From NCBI GenBank assembly GCA_964655225.1, contig CAZZMB010000015.1:1-48043 (forward strand): a stretch of DNA of 48,043 nucleotides. Direction: 5' to 3'. This document shows, one piece after another, positions 17,341 through 24,741 of this stretch. Made by a program: the position numbers and the translations under genes. Each line of letters starts with the position of its first letter. Positions within the stretch are counted from its first letter, which is position 1. This DNA is from JAFMKE01 sp964655225 (GTDB lineage: Bacteria; Bacteroidota; Bacteroidia; Chitinophagales; UBA8649). Under the pieces are notes generated by a model that saw nothing but the letters and a program-made list of their open reading frames with translations, searched no databases and was not told where the DNA came from.

Positions 17341-17365
17341 AAAACCACCCAAATGGAGTGGTTTT
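17341..17365 (-). terminator. Hairpin between the small ribosomal protein gene and rng
   Basis: AAAACCAC and GTGGTTTT pair perfectly over 8 bp around a 9-base loop, and on the minus strand the stem is followed by a run of five T. It lies between the 30-codon gene (stop at 17413) and the rng start (17317). It could terminate the upstream gene or act as an attenuator or RNase processing site in the rng leader. Confidence 0.6.
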
Positions 17366-17412
17366 AGCGTTTTGATTTTAAAAAAATGGTAAGAGAAAAA
17401 TCAAATAGTCTC

Positions 17413-17505
17413 CTATTTCTTATTCTTGTGACGATTCTTTCTTAGTCTCTTCTTTCTTTTATGAGTTGCAATCTTATGTCTTTTTCTTTTTTTACCACTT
17501 GGCAT
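17413..17505 (-). CDS. 30-residue AURKAIP1/COX24-domain ribosomal protein (mS38-like)
   Basis: A 30-codon gene reads MPSGKKRKRHKIATHKRKKR followed by LRKNRHKNKK and a TAG stop. About 60 percent of residues are Lys, Arg or His. This is the short AURKAIP1/COX24 (DUF1713) protein found across Bacteroidota and related to mitochondrial small-subunit protein mS38; such basic peptides bind rRNA. It is easily missed because of its size. It sits directly upstream of rng on the same strand, separated by a hairpin, and downstream of the TPR gene. Identity is from strong memory of the sequence pattern. Confidence 0.88.
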   Translation of the reverse strand: MPSGKKRKRHKIATHKRKKRLRKNRHKNKK

Positions 17506-17539
17506 AATTCCAAATTTTGTTGTTATTTACAATTTATAT

Positions 17540-18349
17540 TTAAAGTAATTGTTGCAAATAGGCATCAATTTCTTTTTTTAAGTCTTCGTTTTCAACAATT
17601 TCCTTGCATTTACTGAAACAAGAAATTGCTTTTTCATTTAATCCTAGGTTGCTGTAGGCCTCTCCAGTAAGGAATAATGCTTCAGCATTTTCGGGCTGCA
17701 AAGATAGTACTTTTTCCAATCTAATAACAGCTTTATCATATTGCCCTGAAATAATTCCAAATTTACCTAAGGTTAAATTGCCGTTGATATGCATGCTATC
17801 TTGTTCTATAACACCTAATAGCAGGCTAATTCCTTGCATAGGTTGAGGGCTTCTATCTACAATTGCGCTTCCTAATTTAACCTGAAGCTCAAGATTAGAA
17901 CTATCCAAAGCAATTGCTTTTTGGTAGGACTTTAAGCCCTCTTCGTAAAGCATTTCATTAAAAGAAACGTCATAAGCTGTGTTAGAGCTAACGCTAATCT
18001 GACGATCACCCGCCACTTCCCAATTGCTTGCAGTTGGCTTTATTTCAGCTTTTAAGGTGTGGTAATATGCCGCAAAATTGTATTGTTGTCTCTCTTCATA
18101 AAAAGCGATAAGCGCGTCTAAAGCTGCTGAATTTTGACTGCTTTTTGCTTCTTCAAAGAGCGAAAGGGCTGTGTTTCGATCTTCCTCGTCGATAGATTCC
18201 AGAAATCGGGAGATGATTTCATTATCGTTTGAATCAATGACCTTGTTTATAGCTTGAATGTCTTGATTTTCTTTAATGTCAGTTAAAAAATAAATACTGA
18301 CAATGGCAATAACACTAACAATTATTGCCCAAATAGGCCCTTTATGCAT
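17540..18349 (-). CDS. TPR-repeat protein with N-terminal membrane anchor
   Basis: The 269-residue protein has an N-terminal membrane segment (about 6-23, IWAIIVSVIAIVSIYFL) and then helical repeats, with clear TPR units near residues 130-260 (YQKAIALDSSNLELQVKLG, AVIRLEKVLSLQPENAEALFL). The repeats would lie outside the inner membrane. It starts 12 bases after the HU stop on the same strand. In Bacteroidota, HU genes often neighbour such a TPR gene, but the function is not known to me. No enzymatic motif is visible. Confidence 0.78.
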   Translation of the reverse strand: MHKGPIWAIIVSVIAIVSIYFLTDIKENQDIQAINKVIDSNDNEIISRFLESIDEEDRNTALSLFEEAKSSQNSAALDALIAFYEERQQYNFAAYYHTLKAEIKPTASNWEVAGDRQISVSSNTAYDVSFNEMLYEEGLKSYQKAIALDSSNLELQVKLGSAIVDRSPQPMQGISLLLGVIEQDSMHINGNLTLGKFGIISGQYDKAVIRLEKVLSLQPENAEALFLTGEAYSNLGLNEKAISCFSKCKEIVENEDLKKEIDAYLQQLL

Positions 18350-18361
18350 ATGGAATTTAAA

Positions 18362-18804
18362 TTATACTTTATTGCCTTTTTTCACAGACTCAACAAATAT
18401 TTTAGCTGGTTTGAAGGCGGGTATGTTGTGCGCAGGAATAACAATAGCNNNNNNNNNNNNNNNNNNNNNNNNNNNNNNNNNNNNNNNNNNNNNNNNNNNN
18501 NNNNNNNNNNNNNNNNNNNNNNNNNNNNNNNNNNNNNNNNNNNNNNNNCAAATATTTTAGCTGGTTTGAAGGCGGGTATGTTGTGCGCAGGAATAACAAT
18601 AGCCGTATTTTTCTTGATATTTCTTCCGATTTTCTCAGCCCGGGTCTTTACAATGAAACTACCAAACCCTCTTAGGTAAACATTTTCACCTGTTTTTAAA
18701 GAATCTTTAATTTCTTTGATCATACTTTCAATTACTACTAAAGTGTCTACTTTAGGAACACCAGTTTTATCTGATATTTTATTGACTAAATCAGCTTTTC
18801 TCAT
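18362..18804 (-). CDS. HU-family DNA-binding protein, split by a false assembly gap
   Basis: The coordinates include a 100-N gap and a duplicated 55-base block. Removing both (155 bases) leaves 288 bases, an uninterrupted 95-codon frame from ATG 18804 to TAA 18362-18364. The protein reads MRKADLVNKISDKTGVPK at the start, has the DNA-binding arm motif GFGSFIVKTRAEKIGRN and the proline-tipped segment HNIPAFKPAKIF, and ends VESVKKGNKV. This is a standard HU/IHF-like nucleoid protein that bends DNA as a dimer. A start ten codons upstream in frame is unlikely, since HU proteins begin at this Met. It is divergent from mutY. Confidence 0.9.
18394..18448. repeat. 55-base duplicated contig end, left copy
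   Basis: These 55 bases, directly left of the N gap, are identical to 18549-18603 on its right. Fifty-five is a standard assembler k-mer size, and both copies encode the same part of HU. The repeat is an assembly artefact, not biology. Confidence 0.9.
18449..18548. other. False assembly gap of 100 N
   Basis: The gap joins two contigs whose ends already overlap by 55 bases. Collapsing the overlap restores the HU frame, so no sequence is missing here. Confidence 0.92.
18549..18603. repeat. 55-base duplicated contig end, right copy
   Basis: Identical to 18394-18448; see that entry. Only one copy exists in the genome if the overlap reading is right. Confidence 0.9.
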
Positions 18805-18906
18805 AGGAATTAGTTTAGGTTTAATTAACACTAATGTAACAAAAAAATCAGGAATAGTTACATATTTACTTACTGAATTCCTTTATAATAAAGGCGTTAA
18901 TTAAAA

Positions 18907-19977
18907 ATGAATAAGCAAAAACTATATTTTAAAAGGGCATTATTAACTTGGCACCAATTTGTAAACAAAAGGTTAATGCCTTGGAAAGGAGTTAAAGACC
19001 CTTATAAAGTATGGCTTTCAGAGATTATATTACAGCAAACGAGAGTCGAGCAAGGGATGAAATATTACCACGCTTTTCTCAGAAACTTTCCAACAATTAA
19101 GGATTTGGCCGCTGCAAGTGAAGATGAGGTATTAAGGCTGTGGCAGGGCTTAGGGTACTATTCAAGGGCTCGAAATTTGCACTTTACAGCAAAGGATATT
19201 GTTAAAAACTATGAGGGGCAGTTTCCTCAATCATTTATCGAATTGTTAAAGCTCAAAGGAGTGGGAAGGTATACCGCTGCTGCAATTGCTTCATTTGTTT
19301 ACAAAGAACCTGTGGCGGTTTTAGACGGCAATGTGATACGCGTTCTGTCTCGATATTTGGGTCTTGACATCCCCTTTGACACGAGTAAAGGAAGAAAGGT
19401 TTTTGAAAATAAAGCAAATGAGCTGTTAGATAAAGAAAACCCAGATAAATTTAATCAGGCAATAATGGATTTTGGTGCAACGGTTTGTAAACCAAAAAAA
19501 CCAAGTTGTGCAGATTGTCCTTTAGCTACAAATTGCATTGCAAACAACGAATTGCGGGTGTCATCGCTTCCGGTAAGAAAAAATAGAGTTCAATCTAGAT
19601 CGAGATATTTCTTTGCTTTTCATATTGAAAATGAAAAGGGTATTGTAATTGAGCAAAGAGTAAATAGAGATATTTGGCAAGGTTTATATCAGCTTCCGTT
19701 GCAGGAAGTAAAAAGCCATGAGGCGAACCTTTCCACTCAAATTGACAGAGCATTATGGAGTACTTTTCAAGAAAAGGATATCAATTACTTGACCCATAGC
19801 CCTGTCTTTAAGCAACAATTAAGTCATCAAAAAATTCATATTATTTTTGTCGAAGTAGCGCTATCCCGCCCATTTAATGATGGACTAAACTATACATATA
19901 CTCGAAATTTGACTAAGTTTGCATTTCCGAAAATTTTTATTTTGTATTTACAAGGTAAAAGTCTAATTTTAGATTAA
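18907..19977 (+). CDS. mutY: A/G-specific adenine glycosylase
   Basis: The 356-residue enzyme removes adenine mispaired with 8-oxoguanine. The helix-hairpin-helix LKGVGRYTAAAIASF (about 116-130), catalytic Glu39 in SEIILQQTRV and Asp140 in AVLDGNVIRVLSR are present. The Fe-S loop has Cys194, Cys201, Cys204 and Cys210 with the C-x6-C-x2-C-x5-C spacing. The C-terminal part (about 225-350) is the NUDIX-like 8-oxoG recognition domain. It opens the plus-strand set mutY-ssb-gldE-gldD, an order I know from Bacteroidota, and is divergent from HU. Confidence 0.96.
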   Translation: MNKQKLYFKRALLTWHQFVNKRLMPWKGVKDPYKVWLSEIILQQTRVEQGMKYYHAFLRNFPTIKDLAAASEDEVLRLWQGLGYYSRARNLHFTAKDIVKNYEGQFPQSFIELLKLKGVGRYTAAAIASFVYKEPVAVLDGNVIRVLSRYLGLDIPFDTSKGRKVFENKANELLDKENPDKFNQAIMDFGATVCKPKKPSCADCPLATNCIANNELRVSSLPVRKNRVQSRSRYFFAFHIENEKGIVIEQRVNRDIWQGLYQLPLQEVKSHEANLSTQIDRALWSTFQEKDINYLTHSPVFKQQLSHQKIHIIFVEVALSRPFNDGLNYTYTRNLTKFAFPKIFILYLQGKSLILD

Positions 19978-19992
19978 GATATTTTTGAAACT

Positions 19993-20451
19993 ATGATTAA
20001 TAAAGTTACCCTAGTTGGGAGATTAGGAAAAGATCCTGAAGTGCGACATTTTGATAATAATTCATCTGTTTGCAATTTTACAATAGCGACCAGCGAGAGC
20101 TACACCGATAAAGAAGGACAAAGAATTGAGCAGACGGAATGGCATAATTTGGCCATTTGGAGAAAGGGCTTGGTCGATGTTGCAGAGAAATACCTGAAGA
20201 AGGGACACTTGCTGTATGTTGAAGGTAAATTAAGAACGCGCAGCTGGGATGACAAGGATGGCAATAAGAGATATACGACCGAAGTGGTTGTAGATTCCTT
20301 TAAAATGCTTGAAAAAAGAGACTCTTCTTCAAATAATTCTGGAGAAGGACAAAATTTCAATAAGGCACCAGAGCCAATCAGCAAGCCAAGTAATTCTCAA
20401 GATTCTAATACGCCAAAAGTAGAAAATGAATCTGATGATCTACCCTTTTAA
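19993..20451 (+). CDS. ssb: Single-stranded DNA-binding protein
   Basis: The 152-residue protein has an N-terminal OB fold (about 1-105, with NKVTLVGRLGKDPEVR, EWHNLAIWRKG and YVEGKLRTRSW), a flexible polar middle rich in N, S and P, and the acidic protein-interaction tip SDDLPF. This is the standard SSB layout. It starts 15 bases after mutY and precedes gldE by 23 bases. Confidence 0.97.
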   Translation: MINKVTLVGRLGKDPEVRHFDNNSSVCNFTIATSESYTDKEGQRIEQTEWHNLAIWRKGLVDVAEKYLKKGHLLYVEGKLRTRSWDDKDGNKRYTTEVVVDSFKMLEKRDSSSNNSGEGQNFNKAPEPISKPSNSQDSNTPKVENESDDLPF

Positions 20452-20474
20452 TTTAATTAACCAAATCTTCTTTT

Positions 20475-21818
20475 GTGGAAAGTGATAGCGTCCCTCCCTC
20501 GGAACCCTTTAGTTTAATCATATGGATGGCTATTATGCTTGCAGTTAATGTAAGTTATTATCATTTACTTATTGTTTTTGCGCTTATTACATTACTTGCT
20601 TTTTCTGCACTTATTTCTGGATCGGAAGTTGCCTTTTTTTCAATTACTCCGGGCCAAATTCAAGATTTGAAGGAAAGTGAGGATAAGGCAGATTTCAGGG
20701 TAAGAAATTTACTCGAAAGACCTCGAATGCTATTGGCCACGATACTTATCTCTAACAATTTCATTAATGTATCGATTATAATATTGTTTAATTTTTTAAT
20801 GAATCAGCTGCTGCCTGACAGTAGTATCCAAGTGATTGCCGTTATAAATGCAGCGGTGCTTACGCCAGTTTTAGTGTTTTTTGGGGAGGTCTCTCCAAAA
20901 GTTTTTGCTAATCAGAATAATTTGTTTTTGGCAAGACTGACAGCAAGATTTTTTAAATTCCTTCGTGTTATTACCTATCCTTTAGGATGGTTATTGGTGA
21001 AAACTGGTTTGATTATAGAAAGACGATTTGAGAATTTAAATCACGAGATAGATTTGGATCAGATTGAAAAAGCGATTGATCTAAGTACGACTGATGGAAG
21101 CACACAAGAAGACGTTGAAATTCTGAAGGGAATTGTACATTTTGGAAATACCAACGTGAAACAAATTATGACCCCACGTGTAGATATTATTGCAGTTCAA
21201 AGCGCCTATTCGTTCGGAGAAATTTTAGAGTTGGTCAGGGAGTCGGGATACTCTCGTTTGCCTGTTTATGAAGAATCCATAGATAAGATAGAAGGGGTAC
21301 TTTATTTAAAAGATTTATTGGAGCATCTTGATAAGGGGGATAACTATAATTGGCAGGAGTTGATTAGAGTCCCATTTTTTGTGCCTGAAGCAAAAAAAAT
21401 TGATGATTTGTTAAGGGAAATACAAGCAAATAGAAAGCACCAAGCTATTGTAGTTGACGAATATGGGGGAACGAAAGGCTTGGTTACTTTAGAGGATATA
21501 CTGGAGGAAGTTTTAGGTGAGATTAGGGATGAATTTGATGAAAGTTTTGAACAGTCTTACAAGAAAATAAGTGAAAATAGCTTTGTATTCGATGCGAAGA
21601 TCACCTTGATAGATATGTGCGAGGTCTTGGGTATAGAGGAAGATGTGTTTGAAGAATTTATGGCTGAAAATGGAACATTGGCAGGGCTTGTATTGGAGTT
21701 GGCTGGTGAGCTTCCTAAGAAAGAATCATCGTTTACCTATAAGAAATATGTCTTTACTGTTTTAACGATGGAGAAGAACCGAGTAGGACGTGTTAAATTG
21801 ATTATATCGAATGCATAG
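20475..21818 (+). CDS. gldE: Gliding motility-associated protein GldE (CorC/HlyC-like)
   Basis: The 447-residue membrane protein has an N-terminal DUF21 (CNNM-like) region with four membrane segments (about 15-160, GSEVAFFSITPGQIQDL), a pair of CBS domains (about 225-345, VKQIMTPRVDIIAVQ and VVDEYGGTKGLVTLEDILEEVLGE split motifs) and a C-terminal CorC_HlyC domain (about 360-445). Position between ssb and gldD identifies it as GldE, which supports gliding/T9SS in flavobacteria in partnership with GldD. The start is a GTG; the first membrane segment begins soon after it. It overlaps gldD by 8 bases. Confidence 0.92.
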   Translation: MESDSVPPSEPFSLIIWMAIMLAVNVSYYHLLIVFALITLLAFSALISGSEVAFFSITPGQIQDLKESEDKADFRVRNLLERPRMLLATILISNNFINVSIIILFNFLMNQLLPDSSIQVIAVINAAVLTPVLVFFGEVSPKVFANQNNLFLARLTARFFKFLRVITYPLGWLLVKTGLIIERRFENLNHEIDLDQIEKAIDLSTTDGSTQEDVEILKGIVHFGNTNVKQIMTPRVDIIAVQSAYSFGEILELVRESGYSRLPVYEESIDKIEGVLYLKDLLEHLDKGDNYNWQELIRVPFFVPEAKKIDDLLREIQANRKHQAIVVDEYGGTKGLVTLEDILEEVLGEIRDEFDESFEQSYKKISENSFVFDAKITLIDMCEVLGIEEDVFEEFMAENGTLAGLVLELAGELPKKESSFTYKKYVFTVLTMEKNRVGRVKLIISNA

Positions 21819-22398
21819 AACAGCTATTTTGATAGTTTTAACAGGCTTAATGGCGGGGTGTGAACAACAAAGTTTTATCCCTAAACCGCTTGCCTATCCG
21901 CGTATTGAGTTACCAGAATTCACTCACTATTCGTCCTTTGAATCGGATTGCCCATATACTTTTGAATATCCTAATTACACCAATATTGTAAAGGATACTC
22001 TTTTCTTTGGGGAATCCTTACTTTCTAATTGTTGGTTAAACATGAATTACCCTGCACTAAATGCTAAGGTTCATTTTTCATATAAACATATAGGAGTCGA
22101 TATTAGCCTGGATAAAGTTATGGAAGATTCTTATGAGTTGGCGTACACGCATTCTAAAAAGGCAGATTTCATTGATGAGTATGAGATAAATAACCCGCAG
22201 GGTGTTCAAGGCTTGATGACAAATATTGGAGGGGATGCTGCCAATAATATTCAATTTTACATGACGGATTATGAGTATCATTATTTGCGTGGTGCGGTAT
22301 ACTTTAACAGTTCTCCTAATCAAGATAGCATCCAACCAGCTTTGGATTTAGTTCGAGAAGATATGCTTCATCTTTTTGAAAGCTTTAGTTGGAGGTAG
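21811..22398 (+). CDS. gldD: Gliding motility lipoprotein GldD
   Basis: The 195-residue protein has a lipoprotein signal with lipobox LMAGC (Cys17) and the GldD family motifs KPLAYPRIELPEFTHYSSF, CPYTFEYPNY and WLNMNYPALNAKVHFSY, plus the C-terminal YFNSSPNQDSI. GldD is a lipoprotein needed for gliding and T9SS function in Flavobacterium. It overlaps the gldE stop by 8 bases, so translation is coupled. Together with sprA, 2.3 kb downstream, it marks this stretch as a T9SS/gliding region. Confidence 0.92.
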   Translation: MHRTAILIVLTGLMAGCEQQSFIPKPLAYPRIELPEFTHYSSFESDCPYTFEYPNYTNIVKDTLFFGESLLSNCWLNMNYPALNAKVHFSYKHIGVDISLDKVMEDSYELAYTHSKKADFIDEYEINNPQGVQGLMTNIGGDAANNIQFYMTDYEYHYLRGAVYFNSSPNQDSIQPALDLVREDMLHLFESFSWR

Positions 22399-22443
22399 AG
22401 CGATATTCTTCTTCTTACTTTTTTAACTTTATAAAAAAATAAA

Positions 22444-23199
22444 ATGATTGTATTAATAACAGGGGCAAGTGCTGGAATAGGACATGCATGCGCGGAGAGG
22501 TTTGCAAGTGAAGGTCATGATTTGATAGTGACTGGGCGAAGGCTATCAAGATTAGAGGATTTGAAGAAAAAGCTAGAAGATAAATACAACATTAAGGTAT
22601 GTATTCTAAATTTTGATATTCAGGATAAAGTAATGGTGCATAAAGCCCTTGAAGGCTTAAATGCCCAATGGAGAAATATTGATATTTTGATTAATAATGC
22701 CGGACTTGCGCTGGGTAAGGGCCCAATTCATGAATCAGATATTCAGGATTTTGAAATTATGATAGATACCAATGTTAAAGGGTTGTTGTATGTTTCAAAT
22801 TGGGTGATGAATGGCATGAAAAAAATGAAAAGCGGTCATATTATTAACCTAAGCAGCACGGCTGCTAAAGAGGTTTATCCCGGCGGGCATGTATATTGTG
22901 CCAGCAAGCATGCAGTGGATGCAATTACTAAAGGTATGCGAATAGATTTGCTATCCTTTGGCATTAAAGTTAGCAGTGTCTCTCCGGGAATGGTAGAGAC
23001 TGAGTTTTCCAAAGTTAGATTTAAAGGGGATGGGGATAAAGCTAAATCAGTATATCAGGGTTTTGTTCCGCTTTATGCAGCAGACGTTGCAGATGCGATA
23101 TACTATGTAGCTAATTTACCTAAAAATGTTAATGTAAATGATTTGGTGTTGACCAGCACGGCCCAAGCTAATTCTTATATTACTTTTAAAGACATTTAG
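22444..23199 (+). CDS. SDR-family NAD(P)-dependent oxidoreductase (YdfG-like)
   Basis: The 251-residue classical short-chain dehydrogenase has the cofactor motif TGASAGIG at residues 6-13, NNAG near 85, the catalytic Ser in INLSST and the YxxxK pair in YCASK. VTGRR after the second strand suggests preference for NADP. It resembles the YdfG/serine 3-dehydrogenase branch, which reduces 3-hydroxy acid-related compounds, but substrate is unknown. It lies 45 bases after gldD and ends 2 bases before the convergent scpA stop. Confidence 0.9.
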   Translation: MIVLITGASAGIGHACAERFASEGHDLIVTGRRLSRLEDLKKKLEDKYNIKVCILNFDIQDKVMVHKALEGLNAQWRNIDILINNAGLALGKGPIHESDIQDFEIMIDTNVKGLLYVSNWVMNGMKKMKSGHIINLSSTAAKEVYPGGHVYCASKHAVDAITKGMRIDLLSFGIKVSSVSPGMVETEFSKVRFKGDGDKAKSVYQGFVPLYAADVADAIYYVANLPKNVNVNDLVLTSTAQANSYITFKDI

Positions 23200-23201
23200 T
23201 G

Positions 23202-24026
23202 TCAGCCTCTACTCATCCAAAAATTATTTTTACCCAAACCAAGATTAATTTTTAAAAAATTTTCTTGAATTAATTCCAACATCGCTAAAAATGTAAAAAC
23301 GGCATGCACGCGATTGTCTAATTGAGCAAAAGCATCTTCGAAGGCAATTTTTTCTTTTTTCTTCAAACAAGTCAAGAGATATGATTTCTGGTCTTTAATC
23401 GTGAAGTGATATTTGACTATTGTATGAACCGGTCGGCTTTCTCTTTCTTCCATTCGATTAACAACTCGTTTGAAAGCTTTCATCAATTGATACAATTCTA
23501 GATTCTCTAATTCTGCTTCAGTGGAATACAAGTCTGCAATTCGTTTAAGCTCAGTTTGAGTATTGCCTCGTTTGTTTCTTAACAGGCGGTCAGCCTCCAT
23601 ATCACGCATAGCAGCTGTTACGTCTTTAAACTGTTTATATTCAATAAGTCGTTGAATAAGCTCCTCTCTCGGGTCAATTTCATTCCCCTCAGCATCTAAC
23701 TCTTTCCTTGGCAACAAGGTCTTCGCCTTAATTCGCATTAATGTAGCAGCAACCAATATGAATTCACTAGCGACTTCGATATTTAGATCATCCAGTTGAT
23801 GGGTGTAGCGTAGAAATTCATCAGTAATCTTTGCTATGGGAATGTCATAAATATCCAATTCATCTCGCTCAATAAAGAATAACAAAAGATCAAAAGGCCC
23901 TTCGAATTGAGGGAGCTTAATATTGTAAACATCATTGGCATTTACATCGATTCGTTCGGCATTATCTGACATCTCCTGTAAAATTAAACAATATTTTGGT
24001 TTGACATTTGAAGAGATTCTATTCAT
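23202..24026 (-). CDS. scpA: Segregation and condensation protein A
   Basis: The open frame starts at 24026 (274 residues), but the Met at 23972 (MSDNAERIDVNANDV) is the likelier start because conservation begins soon after it. Motifs include LPQFEGPFDLLLFFIERDEL, DIYDIPIAKITDEFL and LVAATLMRIKAKTLLPR, diagnostic of the kleisin ScpA, which bridges SMC heads with ScpB in chromosome condensation. The C-terminal winged-helix part ends near residue 260. scpB is not in the window. Divergent from ruvA. Confidence 0.93.
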   Translation of the reverse strand: MNRISSNVKPKYCLILQEMSDNAERIDVNANDVYNIKLPQFEGPFDLLLFFIERDELDIYDIPIAKITDEFLRYTHQLDDLNIEVASEFILVAATLMRIKAKTLLPRKELDAEGNEIDPREELIQRLIEYKQFKDVTAAMRDMEADRLLRNKRGNTQTELKRIADLYSTEAELENLELYQLMKAFKRVVNRMEERESRPVHTIVKYHFTIKDQKSYLLTCLKKKEKIAFEDAFAQLDNRVHAVFTFLAMLELIQENFLKINLGLGKNNFWMSRG

Positions 24027-24135
24027 CTAGTAAAAAATATTTTGCCTTTACTGTACCAATCTTAAGATTAATCCGTTTAAATACACCTTCAACTTCGCTT
24101 GAAATTAGTATTTTCGCAACTTATTTGATTTTAAC

Positions 24136-24735
24136 ATGATTGCATACCTAAAAGGAAAATTAGCGCATAAAACACCAACATTTGTGTTTATAGAAACACA
24201 AGGAATTGGTTATCAAGTTTTTGTAAGCTTACAAACATTTGAAAAAATAAAGGATGCAAAAGAATGTGTGCTGTTTACCCGCATGGTTGTCAAGAATGAG
24301 AACCAAAATGTGTCGGCATTTGTCTTATATGGCTTTTATGAGGAAGGGGAAAGAGATTTGTTTGAAAAGCTTTTATCTGTTTCAGGAGTCGGTTCTGCTA
24401 CCGCCATTATGATGTTGTCTACTTACAAAACTAATGAAATCATACAGGCTATTTTGAATAAAGATGTAGGCTTAGTAAAGAGCGTAAAAGGTATTGGTCC
24501 AAAATCAGCAGAGCGAATTATTTTAGAGTTGAAGGATAAATTAGATAAGTTACCACAATTTGAGCAAGAATCTGGCGTTATGGACACCACATTGCGCGAT
24601 GAGGCACTCACCGCATTAGTTTCTCTTGGCTTTAATAAAAATACGTGCGTGAAAGTAATTAACAAGGCATTATCCTCAGATCACTCTATTGCTACCGTCG
24701 AGGAATTAATAAAGCGCAGCTTAAAACAACTTTGA
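24136..24735 (+). CDS. ruvA: Holliday junction DNA helicase subunit RuvA
   Basis: The 199-residue protein has the N-terminal OB domain (MIAYLKGKLAHKTPTFVFIE), two helix-hairpin-helix motifs (LLSVSGVGSATAIMML and VKGIGPKSAERIILELKDKL) and the C-terminal RuvB-binding domain (about 150-199, EALTALVSLGFNKN). It tetramerises on Holliday junctions. sprA starts 6 bases after the stop; I know the ruvA-sprA neighbour pair from other Bacteroidota. ruvB and ruvC are not here. Confidence 0.96.
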   Translation: MIAYLKGKLAHKTPTFVFIETQGIGYQVFVSLQTFEKIKDAKECVLFTRMVVKNENQNVSAFVLYGFYEEGERDLFEKLLSVSGVGSATAIMMLSTYKTNEIIQAILNKDVGLVKSVKGIGPKSAERIILELKDKLDKLPQFEQESGVMDTTLRDEALTALVSLGFNKNTCVKVINKALSSDHSIATVEELIKRSLKQL

Positions 24736-24741
24736 TTTTTT

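Noticed and set aside
18394..18603. Direct 55-base repeat flanking an N gap, as a possible mobile-element scar or attachment site
   Set aside because: The repeat equals a standard assembler k-mer, ends exactly at the N run on both sides, and collapsing it restores the HU gene.
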